This document shows, piece by piece, positions 1 to 9,088 of a stretch of 64,000 nt of DNA. A model generated the notes under the pieces. The model worked only from the letters and a program-made list of their open reading frames with translations, searched no databases and was not told where the DNA came from. The stretch's first letter is position 1. The number at the start of each line of letters is the position of its first letter. Origin of the DNA: Candidatus Fonsibacter ubiquis (GTDB lineage Bacteria > Pseudomonadota > Alphaproteobacteria > Pelagibacterales > Pelagibacteraceae). Made by a program: the position numbers and the translations under genes. The DNA lies in assembly GCF_002688585.1 (NCBI RefSeq), contig NZ_CP024034.1:549501-613500 (forward strand), given 5' to 3'.

Positions 1-997
1 TAAAATATTTTCTGAAATAAATTCAATAAAAAAGATTATTTTAGTAGTTAATAAGCCCGATTTTAATAAATTTAGAACTCAAATTTTTAAAAATAAAAAA
101 ATTGAAATAGTTCAAGGAGGAAAAGAAAGAAAGAACTCAGTATTTCATGCTCTTAATAAAATAAAAAATAGTAATTATAAAAAAATTATAATTCACGATG
201 CGGCAAGACCTTTTCTTAAAAAAGAACTTATTGATAAAATTATTAAATTATCAAAAAAACATGAAGCAATAATACCATGCATATCAAATACTGACACGAT
301 AGTTTATAAAAATAAAATTTTAGATAGAAAAAAAGTACTTTCTATCCAAACTCCACAATGTTTTTCTTATAAAAAAATATTTTTACTACATAAAGAATTT
401 ATAAATAATAAATTTAGCGATGAATCCTCTTTATTTTTTTTTAAAAATTTAAAAGTAAAAATAATAAAAGGTGATCATGACAATATTAAAATAACTTTAA
501 AAAAAGATTATAATTTTGATAACCAAATTTCTTATGGTATCGGTTATGATATCCATAGATTAGAAAAAAATTATAAATTATACTTAGGAGGGATTAAAAT
601 TCCGCACCCTATGGGAACTGTTGGACACTCAGATGGGGACCCTGTAATCCATGCATTGGTTGATGCTTTATTGGGATCTAAAAAATTAGGTGATATTGGA
701 ACTTTATTTCCAAATAATCAAAAATTTAAAAATAAAAAATCAACTTTTTTTTTAAAAAAAATAATTAAATTATTTAAAGAGAAAAAATATGTAATTAACA
801 ATATTGATATTAATATTATTTTACAAAAACCAAATCTAAAAAATTATAAAAAGATTATATCTGATAATCTTGCTAAAATTTGTAATATTGCTAGTAAAAA
901 AGTAAGCGTTAAAGCAAAAACGACCGATAGACTTGGCAACATCGGTAAAAATAAATCAATTGCTTGTGAGGTAATTACAACTGTATCCAATGTTTAA
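1..997 (+). CDS. ispDF: IspDF bifunctional isoprenoid enzyme (5' end missing)
   Basis: Bifunctional MEP-pathway enzyme: CDP-ME synthase (IspD) fused to MECDP synthase (IspF). The reading frame is open from base 2, so the N-terminus, including the CTP-binding glycine-rich loop, lies outside the window. The IspD part shows the conserved VQGGKERKNSVFHAL and IHDAARPF blocks. The IspF part starts near base 530 with YGIGYDIH (metal-binding Asp and His), then GHSDGDPVIHALVDALLG and GDIGTLFPNN, and ends with the TTDRLGNIG region. The ATG at 611 lies inside IspF and is not the gene start. The fusion is typical of alphaproteobacteria. Its last 8 bases overlap pgpA. Confidence 0.95.
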   Translation, partial: KIFSEINSIKKIILVVNKPDFNKFRTQIFKNKKIEIVQGGKERKNSVFHALNKIKNSNYKKIIIHDAARPFLKKELIDKIIKLSKKHEAIIPCISNTDTIVYKNKILDRKKVLSIQTPQCFSYKKIFLLHKEFINNKFSDESSLFFFKNLKVKIIKGDHDNIKITLKKDYNFDNQISYGIGYDIHRLEKNYKLYLGGIKIPHPMGTVGHSDGDPVIHALVDALLGSKKLGDIGTLFPNNQKFKNKKSTFFLKKIIKLFKEKKYVINNIDINIILQKPNLKNYKKIISDNLAKICNIASKKVSVKAKTTDRLGNIGKNKSIACEVITTVSNV

Positions 998-1433
998 ATT
1001 GAATAAAAAAATTTTTACTTTGTTTGGGATAGGTTTTTTACCAATTTCTGGAACTATGGGGTCACTAGTGGCTATATTTTTTTATTATATATTTTACAAT
1101 TACCTCAGTCTTTTAAGTTTTATTTTTTTTATTATTTTTATTTTTTTTTATTCAATTTTTTTTTTAAATAAGTCATTAAAACAATCCTTTTCATCATCTG
1201 ACCCAAAAGAAATTGTAATAGATGAATTTATTGGTCAATCAATTCCACTAATATTATGTGAAAACAATTTTTTTTTAATAATATTATCTTTTTTACTATT
1301 TCGCTTATTTGATATTACGAAACCTTGGCCAGCGAGCTATTTTGATTTAAAAGTTAAAAGTGCAAACGGTGTATTAATGGATGATATTATCGCTGGATTA
1401 TACACATTCTTTCTAATTTATTTATGGGTATAA
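990..1433 (+). CDS. pgpA: Phosphatidylglycerophosphatase A
   Basis: Inner-membrane enzyme that removes phosphate from phosphatidylglycerophosphate to give phosphatidylglycerol. It has 147 residues, mostly hydrophobic, with about four membrane segments. The family signatures DPKEIVIDEFIGQ (acidic active-site helix) and FRLFDITKPWPASYFD are both present, as is the final MDDIIAGLY segment. The ATG overlaps the ispDF stop by 8 bases and the end overlaps the next gene by 10, so the three genes are probably translationally coupled. It is slightly shorter than many homologues but complete. Confidence 0.93.
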   Translation: MFKLNKKIFTLFGIGFLPISGTMGSLVAIFFYYIFYNYLSLLSFIFFIIFIFFYSIFFLNKSLKQSFSSSDPKEIVIDEFIGQSIPLILCENNFFLIILSFLLFRLFDITKPWPASYFDLKVKSANGVLMDDIIAGLYTFFLIYLWV

Positions 1434-1912
1434 ATCATCAAATTAAAATCATAAACGAAAGGCTTAAAAAAAAAAAATTAAAAATCTCAATAGCCGAATC
1501 TTGTTCTGGTGGACTAATTAGTTACAATTTAACAAAATTACCTGGGTCATCAAAATCCTTTATAATGGGAGTTGTCTGTTATTCAAATGAATCAAAAATT
1601 AAATTTCTTAAACTAAAAAAAAAAAAATTATTAAAATATGGAGCTGTAAGCATAGAGACTTGCAAACAAATGTGTAAAAATTTACTTAAAATTTCAAAAT
1701 CTAATATTGCTGTATCAATTACTGGTATAGCTGGGCCCGGTGGAGGTACAGTTAAAAAGCCCGTTGGGCTTGTTTACATAGGAATAGCTAGTAAAAAAAA
1801 AATTGAGATCAATAAGTTTATTTATAATAAAAAATTATCAAGGGTTGACATTCAAAAAGAGGTTCTAAAATCTACATTAAAAATTATTAATGATCATATT
1901 AGCATTTTATAG
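1424..1912 (+). CDS. pncC: CinA C-terminal domain amidohydrolase (PncC-like)
   Basis: Stand-alone CinA C-terminal domain, the family of nicotinamide-nucleotide amidases (PncC) that deamidate NMN during NAD recycling. The 162 residues carry the signature SIAESCSGGLISYNLTKLPG, with the catalytic Ser in AESCSGG, and the later SITGIAGPGGG loop. The N-terminal molybdopterin-binding-like domain of full CinA is absent, as in many proteobacteria. The start lies inside the end of pgpA. The 3' end overlaps the convergent RatA-like gene by 14 bases, leaving no room for a terminator. Confidence 0.9.
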   Translation: MGINHQIKIINERLKKKKLKISIAESCSGGLISYNLTKLPGSSKSFIMGVVCYSNESKIKFLKLKKKKLLKYGAVSIETCKQMCKNLLKISKSNIAVSITGIAGPGGGTVKKPVGLVYIGIASKKKIEINKFIYNKKLSRVDIQKEVLKSTLKIINDHISIL

Positions 1913-2348
1913 TTTCTCTTGCTTGTTCTTCAAAAGATTTTAAAATTTTTTCAAAGCCATAATTAAAAAATTTTTTAAACAAAATATTAATAATAGGATT
2001 TTTTAGTTCTATATCTATAAAAAAAATTACATTACACGAATTTTTATTAATCTCTTTAAATTCCCAAATATTAAGTAACTTTTTAATATTACCATTAATA
2101 GAAGTTACTTCGATTTTGGAATTTTGATCATCATAAAGAACTTTACTTGTGTAAATATCTCTAAATGACTTAAAACCTATTTCTAAGTCAGCTATAATTT
2201 CTTGATTTTTTTTATTTTTACTAATCGAAAGAATCTTTGAGTCTACACACCAAGGTAAAAAATTTTTATAATCGTCAATTTTTAAGACTAATCCTATAAG
2301 ATCTTTTTTTGAATAATTGAATTTTTTTATAATTTTTTTTACTGGCAA
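1899..2348 (-). CDS. RatA/COQ10-like START-domain protein
   Basis: Small SRPBCC/START-fold protein of the RatA (ribosome association toxin)/COQ10 family. In mitochondria and proteobacteria this family is linked to ubiquinone handling. Visible family features are the N-terminal YSKKDLIGLVLKIDDYKNFLPWC block and a C-terminal basic helix. The start is probably TTG at 2348, directly after the lipA stop. No ATG gives a complete domain. The lipA-ratA pairing is common in alphaproteobacteria. The name RatA reflects homology; toxin activity should not be assumed. Confidence 0.82.
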   Translation of the reverse strand: MPVKKIIKKFNYSKKDLIGLVLKIDDYKNFLPWCVDSKILSISKNKKNQEIIADLEIGFKSFRDIYTSKVLYDDQNSKIEVTSINGNIKKLLNIWEFKEINKNSCNVIFFIDIELKNPIINILFKKFFNYGFEKILKSFEEQARETIKC

Positions 2349-2349
2349 T

Positions 2350-3273
2350 TTAAATTAATTTGTTAATTCTTTTACTTTTTAAAATCTCAAAATCCTCTGA
2401 GGCATGGTAAGAGGATCGGGTTAATGGGCTTGAAGAAACTAATAAAAATCCTTTTCCTTCTGCTATCAATTTGTAATTTTCAAATTCTTCTGGAGTTATA
2501 AAATTTTTTATAGGATAATGCTTGGTACTAGGTTGCAAATACTGACCAATTGTTAAAAAATCAACACCAGCAACTCTTAAATCATCCATGACTTGCATAA
2601 TCTCTTCTTTTGTTTCACCCAAACCAACCATTAGACCTGATTTGGTAAAAATCGATGAATTATAATCTTTAACTTTTCTTAACAAATCTAATGACTGAAA
2701 GTATCTAGATCCTGGTCTCACCCTTAAGTAAAGACGGGGAATGGTTTCTAAATTATGATTAAAAACATCGGGTTTTGCATCAACTACTATTTTATAGACA
2801 TCTCCTTTTCTTAAAAAATCTGGAGTTAAAACTTCAACGGTTGTATTAGTATTTATTTTTTTTATTTCAGAAATTACATCTGCAAAATGTTTTGCACCAC
2901 CATCTGCTAAATCATCTCTATCTACTGAAGTTATAACTACATGTAATAAATTTAAATCTTTAACACTTTGGGCGATTTTTTTTGGTTCTTGTAAATCTAA
3001 TACATTGGGTATCCCAGTTTTAACATTACAAAAAGCACAAGCTCTAGTGCATGTATCACCCATAATCATAAAGGTTGCATGTTTTTTGCTCCAACATTCA
3101 TTAATATTTGGGCAAGAGGCTTCCTCGCAAACTGTAATGAGATTATTTTTTTTTAGAATGTTTTTAGTTTCTACAATATCTTGCGAATAATTAGCTTTTA
3201 CTCTTATCCAAGCAGGTTTTTTTTGAATTGGACTTTCAATATTATTAATTTTTTCAGGGTGCCTGACTGTCAT
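2350..3273 (-). CDS. lipA: Lipoyl synthase
   Basis: Radical SAM enzyme that inserts two sulfurs into protein-bound octanoyl groups to make lipoate for the 2-oxoacid dehydrogenases and the glycine cleavage system. At 307 residues it is full length. The auxiliary cluster ligands are Cys49, Cys54 and Cys60 ([12 protein letters not shown]). The radical SAM cluster ligands are Cys75, Cys79 and Cys82 (CTRACAFC). The C-terminal RSSYHA motif, whose first Ser ligates the auxiliary cluster, is present. It overlaps the FtsB-like gene upstream by 4 bases and belongs to the pyrG-kdsA-eno transcription unit. Confidence 0.97.
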   Translation of the reverse strand: MTVRHPEKINNIESPIQKKPAWIRVKANYSQDIVETKNILKKNNLITVCEEASCPNINECWSKKHATFMIMGDTCTRACAFCNVKTGIPNVLDLQEPKKIAQSVKDLNLLHVVITSVDRDDLADGGAKHFADVISEIKKINTNTTVEVLTPDFLRKGDVYKIVVDAKPDVFNHNLETIPRLYLRVRPGSRYFQSLDLLRKVKDYNSSIFTKSGLMVGLGETKEEIMQVMDDLRVAGVDFLTIGQYLQPSTKHYPIKNFITPEEFENYKLIAEGKGFLLVSSSPLTRSSYHASEDFEILKSKRINKLI

Positions 3274-3575
3274 TTTTTGTTAATAATATAAATCTTTTCT
3301 CCTTTTTTTCCCAATACAAAATAATCTCTATATACTTCATCTAAATAATCCCGATTTATATTTGCTGATAAAAAATCATTTTTTTTTGCAAAAAAAATAA
3401 TCTCATTTTTTATTTCTAAATTTTTTTGTTCAAATTCTTTTAAAAGTATTTTTTTTTTAAAATATTCAATGAGTCCTCTATCCCCACCGAAAAAATTATA
3501 AAATATATATAAAACTATTATAAGAATTATTAATGAAAATTTTTTTTCAGAGGTAGAGTCAGAAAAAAATTTCAT
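3270..3575 (-). CDS. ftsB: FtsB/DivIC-like septum formation initiator
   Basis: Bitopic inner-membrane cell-division protein of the FtsB/DivIC family. The 101 residues comprise a short cytoplasmic N-terminus, one membrane segment at about 14-29, a glycine spot (FFGGDRGL), then a Leu/Lys/Glu-rich coiled coil and a short C-terminal region. The position directly after eno is the usual one for this gene in proteobacteria, which supports the assignment because family sequence conservation is weak. It overlaps eno and lipA by 4 bases each. Confidence 0.8.
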   Translation of the reverse strand: MKFFSDSTSEKKFSLIILIIVLYIFYNFFGGDRGLIEYFKKKILLKEFEQKNLEIKNEIIFFAKKNDFLSANINRDYLDEVYRDYFVLGKKGEKIYIINKK

Positions 3576-4834
3576 ATTAATTTTACCATTTCAGATTTTT
3601 TTCCTATTTCTTCCTCAATTCTTAATAATCTATTATATTTTGAGACTCTTTCTGATCTAGCTAACGAACCAGTTTTAATCTGTGAAGACTCTGTTGCAAC
3701 AGCTAAATCAGCAATAAAAGTATCTTCGCTATCACCAGATCGATGAGAAATAATTGTGTTAAATTTATTCATTTTTGCAAAATTAATTACTTCAAGAGTT
3801 TCTGTAACAGTTCCAATTTGGTTTGGTTTGATTAAAATTGCATTGGCAGCTAATTCCTTAACACCTTTTTTTAGCCGCTTTAAATTTGTCACAAATAAGT
3901 CGTCGCCTACAATTTGAACCTTTTTTCCCAATTCTCTGGTCAATTTTTTCCAAACATTCCAGTCATCTTCAAAGACGGGATCCTCTATAGAAACAATAGG
4001 GTATTTATTACATAAACCTTTATAATAATTAATTAATTCATCTGCAGTTACTGGTTTATTATTTTCTTTAATTTTATACTTTCCAGAAACATAAAGTTCA
4101 TTTGCAGCAACATCTAAACAAATATTAATATCTCTGCTAATTTTTAATCCAGCTTTTTTAATTGCTTTAATTATATATTCGATTGCTATTTCATCACTGT
4201 TAAAAGAAGGAGCAAAGCCTCCCTCATCACCGAGATTTGTGTTGAATTTTTTTAATTTTAATTCATCTTTTAAATTTTGAATAACTAAAAATGACATTCT
4301 CAAACAATCATAAAATGATTTTCCTCCGTCAGGTCTAATCATAAACTCTTGTATTTGCAGTGAGTTATTTGCGTGCGCACCTCCATTAATTATATTTAAC
4401 ATTGGAAATGGTAATTTATTTTTATTATTACCACCAAGGTATTTGAATAGTGAGGTTTTATCAGAATTAGCCGCTGCTTTAGCATTTGCTATAGATACTG
4501 CCAAAATAGCGTTTGCCCCTAATCTTTTTTTATTATCAGTACCATCAAGTTTAATTAATAAATTATCAATTTTTTTTTGTTCAAAAGTAGATAAACCATT
4601 TACCGTATTATTTATTTCAGAATTTATATTCTCTACTGCGCTCAAAACTCCTTTATTAAGGTACTCGTTACTTTTATCTCTAAGCTCATGAGCTTCGTAG
4701 GAGCCTGTGGAAGCCCCTGAGGGAACAATTGACTGACCTACGGACCCATCGGCTAATATTACTTCAGCTTCTACTGTCGGAAAACCTCTACTATCAAAGA
4801 CTTGTCTAGCTTTAACCTTTTTAATAACTGACAT
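3572..4834 (-). CDS. eno: Enolase
   Basis: Glycolytic enzyme that interconverts 2-phosphoglycerate and phosphoenolpyruvate; Mg-dependent and cytoplasmic. At 420 residues it is normal length. Visible catalytic blocks are SGASTGSYEAHELRD near the N-terminus, GDEGGFAPSF (catalytic Glu), SIEDPVFEDDW and GDDLFVT (Mg ligands), LIKPNQIGT (catalytic Lys) and SHRSGDSEDT. It lies between kdsA (2 bases upstream) and the FtsB-like gene (4-base overlap). The substrate link is direct: the PEP it makes is used by KdsA encoded next door. Confidence 0.98.
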   Translation of the reverse strand: MSVIKKVKARQVFDSRGFPTVEAEVILADGSVGQSIVPSGASTGSYEAHELRDKSNEYLNKGVLSAVENINSEINNTVNGLSTFEQKKIDNLLIKLDGTDNKKRLGANAILAVSIANAKAAANSDKTSLFKYLGGNNKNKLPFPMLNIINGGAHANNSLQIQEFMIRPDGGKSFYDCLRMSFLVIQNLKDELKLKKFNTNLGDEGGFAPSFNSDEIAIEYIIKAIKKAGLKISRDINICLDVAANELYVSGKYKIKENNKPVTADELINYYKGLCNKYPIVSIEDPVFEDDWNVWKKLTRELGKKVQIVGDDLFVTNLKRLKKGVKELAANAILIKPNQIGTVTETLEVINFAKMNKFNTIISHRSGDSEDTFIADLAVATESSQIKTGSLARSERVSKYNRLLRIEEEIGKKSEMVKLI

Positions 4835-4836
4835 TA

Positions 4837-5664
4837 TTATTTTGACTTAATTAACCTATCTATTTCTATTAAATTTTTAAGTAAATGCTCCAGATCTTTT
4901 AATGGAATCATATTGGCTCCATCAGATGGTGCTTTGTCAGGATTGTCATGTGTTTCTAAAAAAATTGTTGAAATCCCAACTGCAACGGCAGCTCTTGATA
5001 ATGAACTAATAAATTTTCTTTCCCCTCCACTACTATCACCTTTGCCACCAGGCTGTTGGACAGAATGAGTAGCATCAAAAACTACTGGGTATCCAAAATC
5101 AGACAAAATTGGCAATGATCGCATATCTGAAACTAATGTATTATAGCCAAAACTTACTCCCCTTTCGGTAAGTAGTATTTTGTCATTACCAGTATCTTCA
5201 ATTTTTTTAATAACATTTTTCATATCCCATGGCGCTAAAAATTGACCTTTTTTAACATTAATAACTTTATTTGTTTTAGCTGCAGCTACTAACAAGTCTG
5301 TTTGTCTGCATAAAAAAGCAGGTATTTGAATAACATCAACAACTTCAGAAACTATTTTACATTGTTCTTCATTGTGCACATCGGTAAGAATAGGAATATC
5401 TAAGTCTTTTGAAATAAAATCAAAGATAGATAAAGATTTTTCAAGACCGACTCCTCTTTTAGATTTCAAACTTGTTCTATTCGCTTTATCAAAAGAACTT
5501 TTAAAAATTAAACCAATTTTTAATTTATTAGTAATTTCTTTAATTTTTGCAGCTATCATATGACAATGATCTTTGCTTTCAATTTGGCACGGTCCAGCAA
5601 TTAAGGTAAGAGGAAGATTATTTCCCAAACTTAATTTTTTAATTTTAATAATTTTATTTTTCAT
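4837..5664 (-). CDS. kdsA: KDO-8-phosphate synthase
   Basis: Condenses PEP with arabinose-5-phosphate to give KDO-8-phosphate for the LPS inner core. The 275 residues contain [10 protein letters not shown] at the N-terminus, [12 protein letters not shown] (PEP-binding Lys and Arg), the DVHNEEQC strand, and [12 protein letters not shown] near the C-terminus. The Cys in AGPCQIE is at the position where metal-dependent and metal-independent KDO8P synthases differ, and needs alignment to interpret. The ATG overlaps the pyrG stop as ATGA. Together with the lpx genes at 16-20 kb it indicates that the cell makes LPS. Confidence 0.97.
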   Translation of the reverse strand: MKNKIIKIKKLSLGNNLPLTLIAGPCQIESKDHCHMIAAKIKEITNKLKIGLIFKSSFDKANRTSLKSKRGVGLEKSLSIFDFISKDLDIPILTDVHNEEQCKIVSEVVDVIQIPAFLCRQTDLLVAAAKTNKVINVKKGQFLAPWDMKNVIKKIEDTGNDKILLTERGVSFGYNTLVSDMRSLPILSDFGYPVVFDATHSVQQPGGKGDSSGGERKFISSLSRAAVAVGISTIFLETHDNPDKAPSDGANMIPLKDLEHLLKNLIEIDRLIKSK

Positions 5665-7295
5665 AAATTTAAATTTTTATTTTTAATAGCGGCTTGAATG
5701 AAAGAAATAAATATTTTATGAGGAGCAAATGGTCTTGATTTTAATTCGGGGTGAAACTGAACTCCTAAAAACCAAGGATGGTTATTAAGCTCTATAGCTT
5801 CCGGTAATTTACCATCTGGAGAATTTGCTGAAAACACAACTCCTTTTTTTTCTAACATTGATTTATATGTACTATTTACTTCATATCTATGCCTATGTCT
5901 TTCATGGATTAGGCTTTTATTTCCATAAATCTTATAGAGTAATGAGTCTTTTTTAACTTTTGCTGGATATGAACCTAGTCTCATTGATCCACCAATTTTG
6001 TATTTTTCTCCTTTTAAAATTTTTTTTCCTTGTGTCCACTCTTCTATCAGACAAACAACTGGATTTTTAGTTTTAGATAACTCTGTAGAATTTGAATCCT
6101 TCAAACCTAATAAATTTTTCGCAAGTTCAATAACAGATATTTGCATTCCAAAACAAATTCCAAAAAAAGGAATTTTTTTAGTTCTAGCAAATTGTACAGA
6201 TAAAATTTTACCATCAACACCCCGTTTACCAAAACCTCCTGGTATTAATATTCCGTTAGTTCTTCCAAGTTTATTTTCCAAATCTTTTGAATTTTTAATA
6301 TCTGAAGACTCAATCCAATCTAAATCTAGGTCAACATTATTATAAACTGATGCATGGATTAAAGCTTCGTGCAAAGATTTATAAGCGTCTTTCAAATGGG
6401 TATATTTGCCAACGATAGAAATATTAACTTTATTTTTCTTAGCATTAAGTTTTTTATTAAACGATTTCCAATTATCTAATTTTGGATTTTTTTTACTAGC
6501 AATTCCAAAATGATCTAATATTTTTCTATCTAATCCTTCTTCTTGGTATTTAATAGGAACTTCATAAATTGATCTTACGTCTATAGATTGAAATACATTT
6601 GATTTTTTTACATTACAAAATAATGCAATTTTATCTTTTTCCTCATTAGGAATTAAACTTTCTGACCGACATAGAATCATATCGGGTTGAATACCAATAC
6701 TTCTTAATTCTTTTACTGAATGTTGTGTTGGTTTTGTTTTTAATTCTGCAGCACTTTTAATATACGGAACTAATGTAAGATGAATAAATAAACATTTTTC
6801 AGCTCCAGCTTCATTAGAATATTGTCTTATAGCTTCTAAAAATGGTAGACTTTCAATATCTCCGACCGTTCCTCCAATTTCGCAAATTACAAAATCTTCA
6901 TTAGTTAAATCACTTGTAATAAATTTTTTTATTTCATCTGTGACATGCGGAATAATTTGAACTGTTGATCCTTTATAAAATCCGTTTCTCTCTTTAGTAA
7001 TTATATTCTGGTAAATTTTACCTGTAGTAATGTTGTCTGATTTTTTTGTATTTATTTCAGTAAATCTTTCGTAGTGCCCAAGATCAAGATCAGTTTCGGC
7101 GCCATCTTCCGTAACATAAACTTCCCCATGCTCGTAGGGATTCATGGTGCCAGGATCTATGTTTAAATATGGATCCAATTTTCTGATTCTGACCTTATAT
7201 CCTCTAGATTGCAGTAAAGTAGCTATTGAAGCAGAAGCAATACCTTTACCAAGAGATGAAACCACGCCGCCGGTAACAAAAATATAACGGACCAT
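5661..7295 (-). CDS. pyrG: CTP synthase
   Basis: Makes CTP from UTP, ATP and glutamine. The 544 residues form an amidoligase domain (P-loop-like [15 protein letters not shown] near residue 10, [19 protein letters not shown] around 48-66) and a class I glutamine amidotransferase domain with the nucleophile in FGICFGMQ and the His/Glu pair in VQFHPEL. It is the first gene of the pyrG-kdsA-eno-ftsB-lipA-ratA unit. A promoter-like TTGGTA-N17-TATAGT lies just upstream and would leave almost no leader. Confidence 0.98.
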   Translation of the reverse strand: MVRYIFVTGGVVSSLGKGIASASIATLLQSRGYKVRIRKLDPYLNIDPGTMNPYEHGEVYVTEDGAETDLDLGHYERFTEINTKKSDNITTGKIYQNIITKERNGFYKGSTVQIIPHVTDEIKKFITSDLTNEDFVICEIGGTVGDIESLPFLEAIRQYSNEAGAEKCLFIHLTLVPYIKSAAELKTKPTQHSVKELRSIGIQPDMILCRSESLIPNEEKDKIALFCNVKKSNVFQSIDVRSIYEVPIKYQEEGLDRKILDHFGIASKKNPKLDNWKSFNKKLNAKKNKVNISIVGKYTHLKDAYKSLHEALIHASVYNNVDLDLDWIESSDIKNSKDLENKLGRTNGILIPGGFGKRGVDGKILSVQFARTKKIPFFGICFGMQISVIELAKNLLGLKDSNSTELSKTKNPVVCLIEEWTQGKKILKGEKYKIGGSMRLGSYPAKVKKDSLLYKIYGNKSLIHERHRHRYEVNSTYKSMLEKKGVVFSANSPDGKLPEAIELNNHPWFLGVQFHPELKSRPFAPHKIFISFIQAAIKNKNLNL

Positions 7296-7303
7296 GGAAG
7301 ATC

Positions 7304-7332
7304 ACTATAGATTATTTAGCAATTAATACCAA
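7304..7332 (-). promoter_or_regulatory. Predicted sigma70-type promoter of pyrG operon
   Basis: Read on the minus strand, TTGGTA (7327-7332) and TATAGT (7304-7309) are separated by exactly 17 bases. The expected start site, 6-8 bases after the -10, falls at about 7296-7298, only a base or so from the pyrG ATG at 7295. The mRNA would therefore be essentially leaderless, and no Shine-Dalgarno is visible. The spacer and -10 are good; the call is by consensus matching only. Confidence 0.5.
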
Positions 7333-7349
7333 GAAAATAATAAAAAAAA

Positions 7350-7655
7350 TTATTTTGAACTAGGAATCTTTGGTTGAGTATTAGTATTTTTGTCTAGCTG
7401 CTCAATTTTATCAATAATAGATTTTTGTGAAGTATCCTTTTTATTAATAAGAGTTAGAGAAATACTTGTTATAATAAATAAAAATGCAAGAACTGCAGTA
7501 AATTTAGTTAAAAAATTTCCAGCTGATCTTGATGACATTAAATTATCACTATTACCCCCTATTCCCAAAGCTCCGCCGTCTGATTTTTGGAGTAAAACAG
7601 ATCCAATTAAAAGAATAGCTAAAATAATATGAACTATTAATAATAAAGTTTGCAT
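7350..7655 (-). CDS. secG: Preprotein translocase subunit SecG
   Basis: Accessory subunit of the SecYEG protein-export channel. The 101 residues have two membrane segments (about 3-21 and 52-70) separated by the conserved cytoplasmic loop SVLLQKSDGGALGIGG, followed by the SAGNFLTKFTAVLAFLF second segment. A polar Lys/Gln-rich tail follows. It sits 3 bases after tpiA, the usual tpiA-secG arrangement, with a 54-base gap to pyrG. Confidence 0.95.
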   Translation of the reverse strand: MQTLLLIVHIILAILLIGSVLLQKSDGGALGIGGNSDNLMSSRSAGNFLTKFTAVLAFLFIITSISLTLINKKDTSQKSIIDKIEQLDKNTNTQPKIPSSK

Positions 7656-7658
7656 TAA

Positions 7659-8414
7659 TTATCTAAAATAATTTTTTATAATCTCAATAAAGCTTTTACT
7701 TTTTAAAGAAGCTCCACCAATTAAAAAACCTGATATTAAACTATTCTCGCCCAAAGTTACAACATTATCTGGAGTAACAGACCCTCCATATATCAAAATG
7801 GGTGAATTGACTTTGTATTTCTCCCTCAAAAATTTTTTTAACTTCGTATAAATTTGATCTAAATAATTATTTGAGGGAACTATACCAGTTCCTATGGACC
7901 AAATTGGCTCATATGCAATAATCAAATTATCAAAATTAATTTTTTTATCTATAGAATTTAAAATTTGTTTTTTTAAAATTTTAAATGATAAATTTTTTTT
8001 TTTTTGAAATAAATTTTCACCAATACAAAAAATAACTTTAAGTTTATTTTCTATAGCTATACTAATTTTTTTTTTTATAGTTTTACAATCTTCGTCTAGT
8101 AATCTTTTTTCTGAATGACCAACAATAACATAATTTGCTCCTGACTCCTTAATCATCTTGGCACTTAACTGACCTGTATAAGGGCCGTTATTTAAATTAA
8201 TTTTACTAATGTCTTGGGCGCCATAGTCTAATAATTTTGTGTTAATTTTTTTACTAAAGGACATTAATAAATTAGAAGGAGGACAAAATATAATTTTTTT
8301 TAATTTTGAAATAGACTTTTTTTTTAAAAAATTATTAACTGTTTCAATTTCTTTGATAGAATCATAATTGCCGTTCATTTTCCAGTTACCGATGAAATAT
8401 ATAGTCTTGGCCAT
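7659..8414 (-). CDS. tpiA: Triosephosphate isomerase
   Basis: Interconverts dihydroxyacetone phosphate and glyceraldehyde-3-phosphate. The 251-residue TIM barrel has the catalytic Lys in GNWKMNG, the electrophilic His in VIVGHSEKR, the catalytic Glu in IAYEPIWSIGTG, and the phosphate-binding IYGGSVTPDN loop. It is the first gene of its leftward unit and diverges from the PpiD-like gene across a 45-base spacer. Confidence 0.97.
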   Translation of the reverse strand: MAKTIYFIGNWKMNGNYDSIKEIETVNNFLKKKSISKLKKIIFCPPSNLLMSFSKKINTKLLDYGAQDISKINLNNGPYTGQLSAKMIKESGANYVIVGHSEKRLLDEDCKTIKKKISIAIENKLKVIFCIGENLFQKKKNLSFKILKKQILNSIDKKINFDNLIIAYEPIWSIGTGIVPSNNYLDQIYTKLKKFLREKYKVNSPILIYGGSVTPDNVVTLGENSLISGFLIGGASLKSKSFIEIIKNYFR

Positions 8415-8433
8415 AAATAAGTTATATCTAAAC

Positions 8434-8439
8434 TATAAT
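8434..8439 (+). promoter_or_regulatory. -10 box for the ppiD-like/trp unit
   Basis: A perfect TATAAT lies 20 bases upstream of the start codon at 8460, inside the 45-base spacer between divergent tpiA and the PpiD-like gene. No convincing -35 stands at 16-18 bases. It is the only obvious promoter element before trpE. No trp leader peptide or attenuator hairpin is seen. Confidence 0.4.
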
Positions 8440-8459
8440 AATCTTTTTTAAAATATTAA

Positions 8460-9086
8460 ATGCTATCATCTTTAAGAAAATTCTCAGAAACGCTAACTGC
8501 TAAAATTTTTATAGCATTAATAGCTTTAAGTTTTGTGTTTTGGGGAATAAACGACTTTTATAAGTCTAGTTATAACAATGCTATAGCAGAAATTAATGGT
8601 GATGAAATATCATTTAATGAATTTACTAAAGAGTACAGTAAAATAATTAGAAATAACAATATTCAATCGCAAAAATTAGCAATTGAAAAAAATATTCATA
8701 TAATTGCTATATCCAATATCATATCCGAAAAACTTTTGAAAATTCATACAAAAAATTTGGGAATTCTTACCGATGATACAGTAATAGCAATAGAAATAAA
8801 AAATAATAATGAATTTAAAGATAAAGAAATTTTTTCAAGAACAAAGTATGAAAAATTTTTATTAGAAAGAAACATAAATTCAAAAATTCTTGAAGAAGAA
8901 ATCGATAGAAATCTTAAAAGAAAAATAATTACAAATTCATTGAATGGATACATTCCTAATAGCAAAAAAATTTCAGAAACAGTTCTAAGTACTAAAATAA
9001 ATATACTATACGAGGATTTTTTAAGAAAAAAATATAAAATTATTATTAATGAAAAACAATTAAATAGTTATCTTAAGAATTTTTAA
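8460..9086 (+). CDS. PpiD/SurA N-terminal-type membrane chaperone, no PPIase domain
   Basis: The N-terminus matches PpiD: cytoplasmic LRKFSETLTAKIF, a membrane segment at about 15-30 with FVFWGINDF, then the SurA_N-like helical chaperone region beginning AIAEINGDEISFNEF. It is a membrane-anchored periplasmic folding factor by family. At 208 residues it is about a third of a normal PpiD, and the parvulin peptidyl-prolyl isomerase domain is absent. trpE starts 2 bases after the stop, so there is no remnant of a lost 3' part. A ppiD-trpE neighbourhood is familiar in alphaproteobacteria, which supports descent from full-length PpiD. Confidence 0.75.
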   Translation: MLSSLRKFSETLTAKIFIALIALSFVFWGINDFYKSSYNNAIAEINGDEISFNEFTKEYSKIIRNNNIQSQKLAIEKNIHIIAISNIISEKLLKIHTKNLGILTDDTVIAIEIKNNNEFKDKEIFSRTKYEKFLLERNINSKILEEEIDRNLKRKIITNSLNGYIPNSKKISETVLSTKINILYEDFLRKKYKIIINEKQLNSYLKNF

Positions 9087-9088
9087 AA

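Noticed and set aside
1-610. Frameshift or separate genes for ispD and ispF
   Set aside because: The frame is open without a stop from base 2 to 997 and both domains are in the same frame, so it is a normal fusion.
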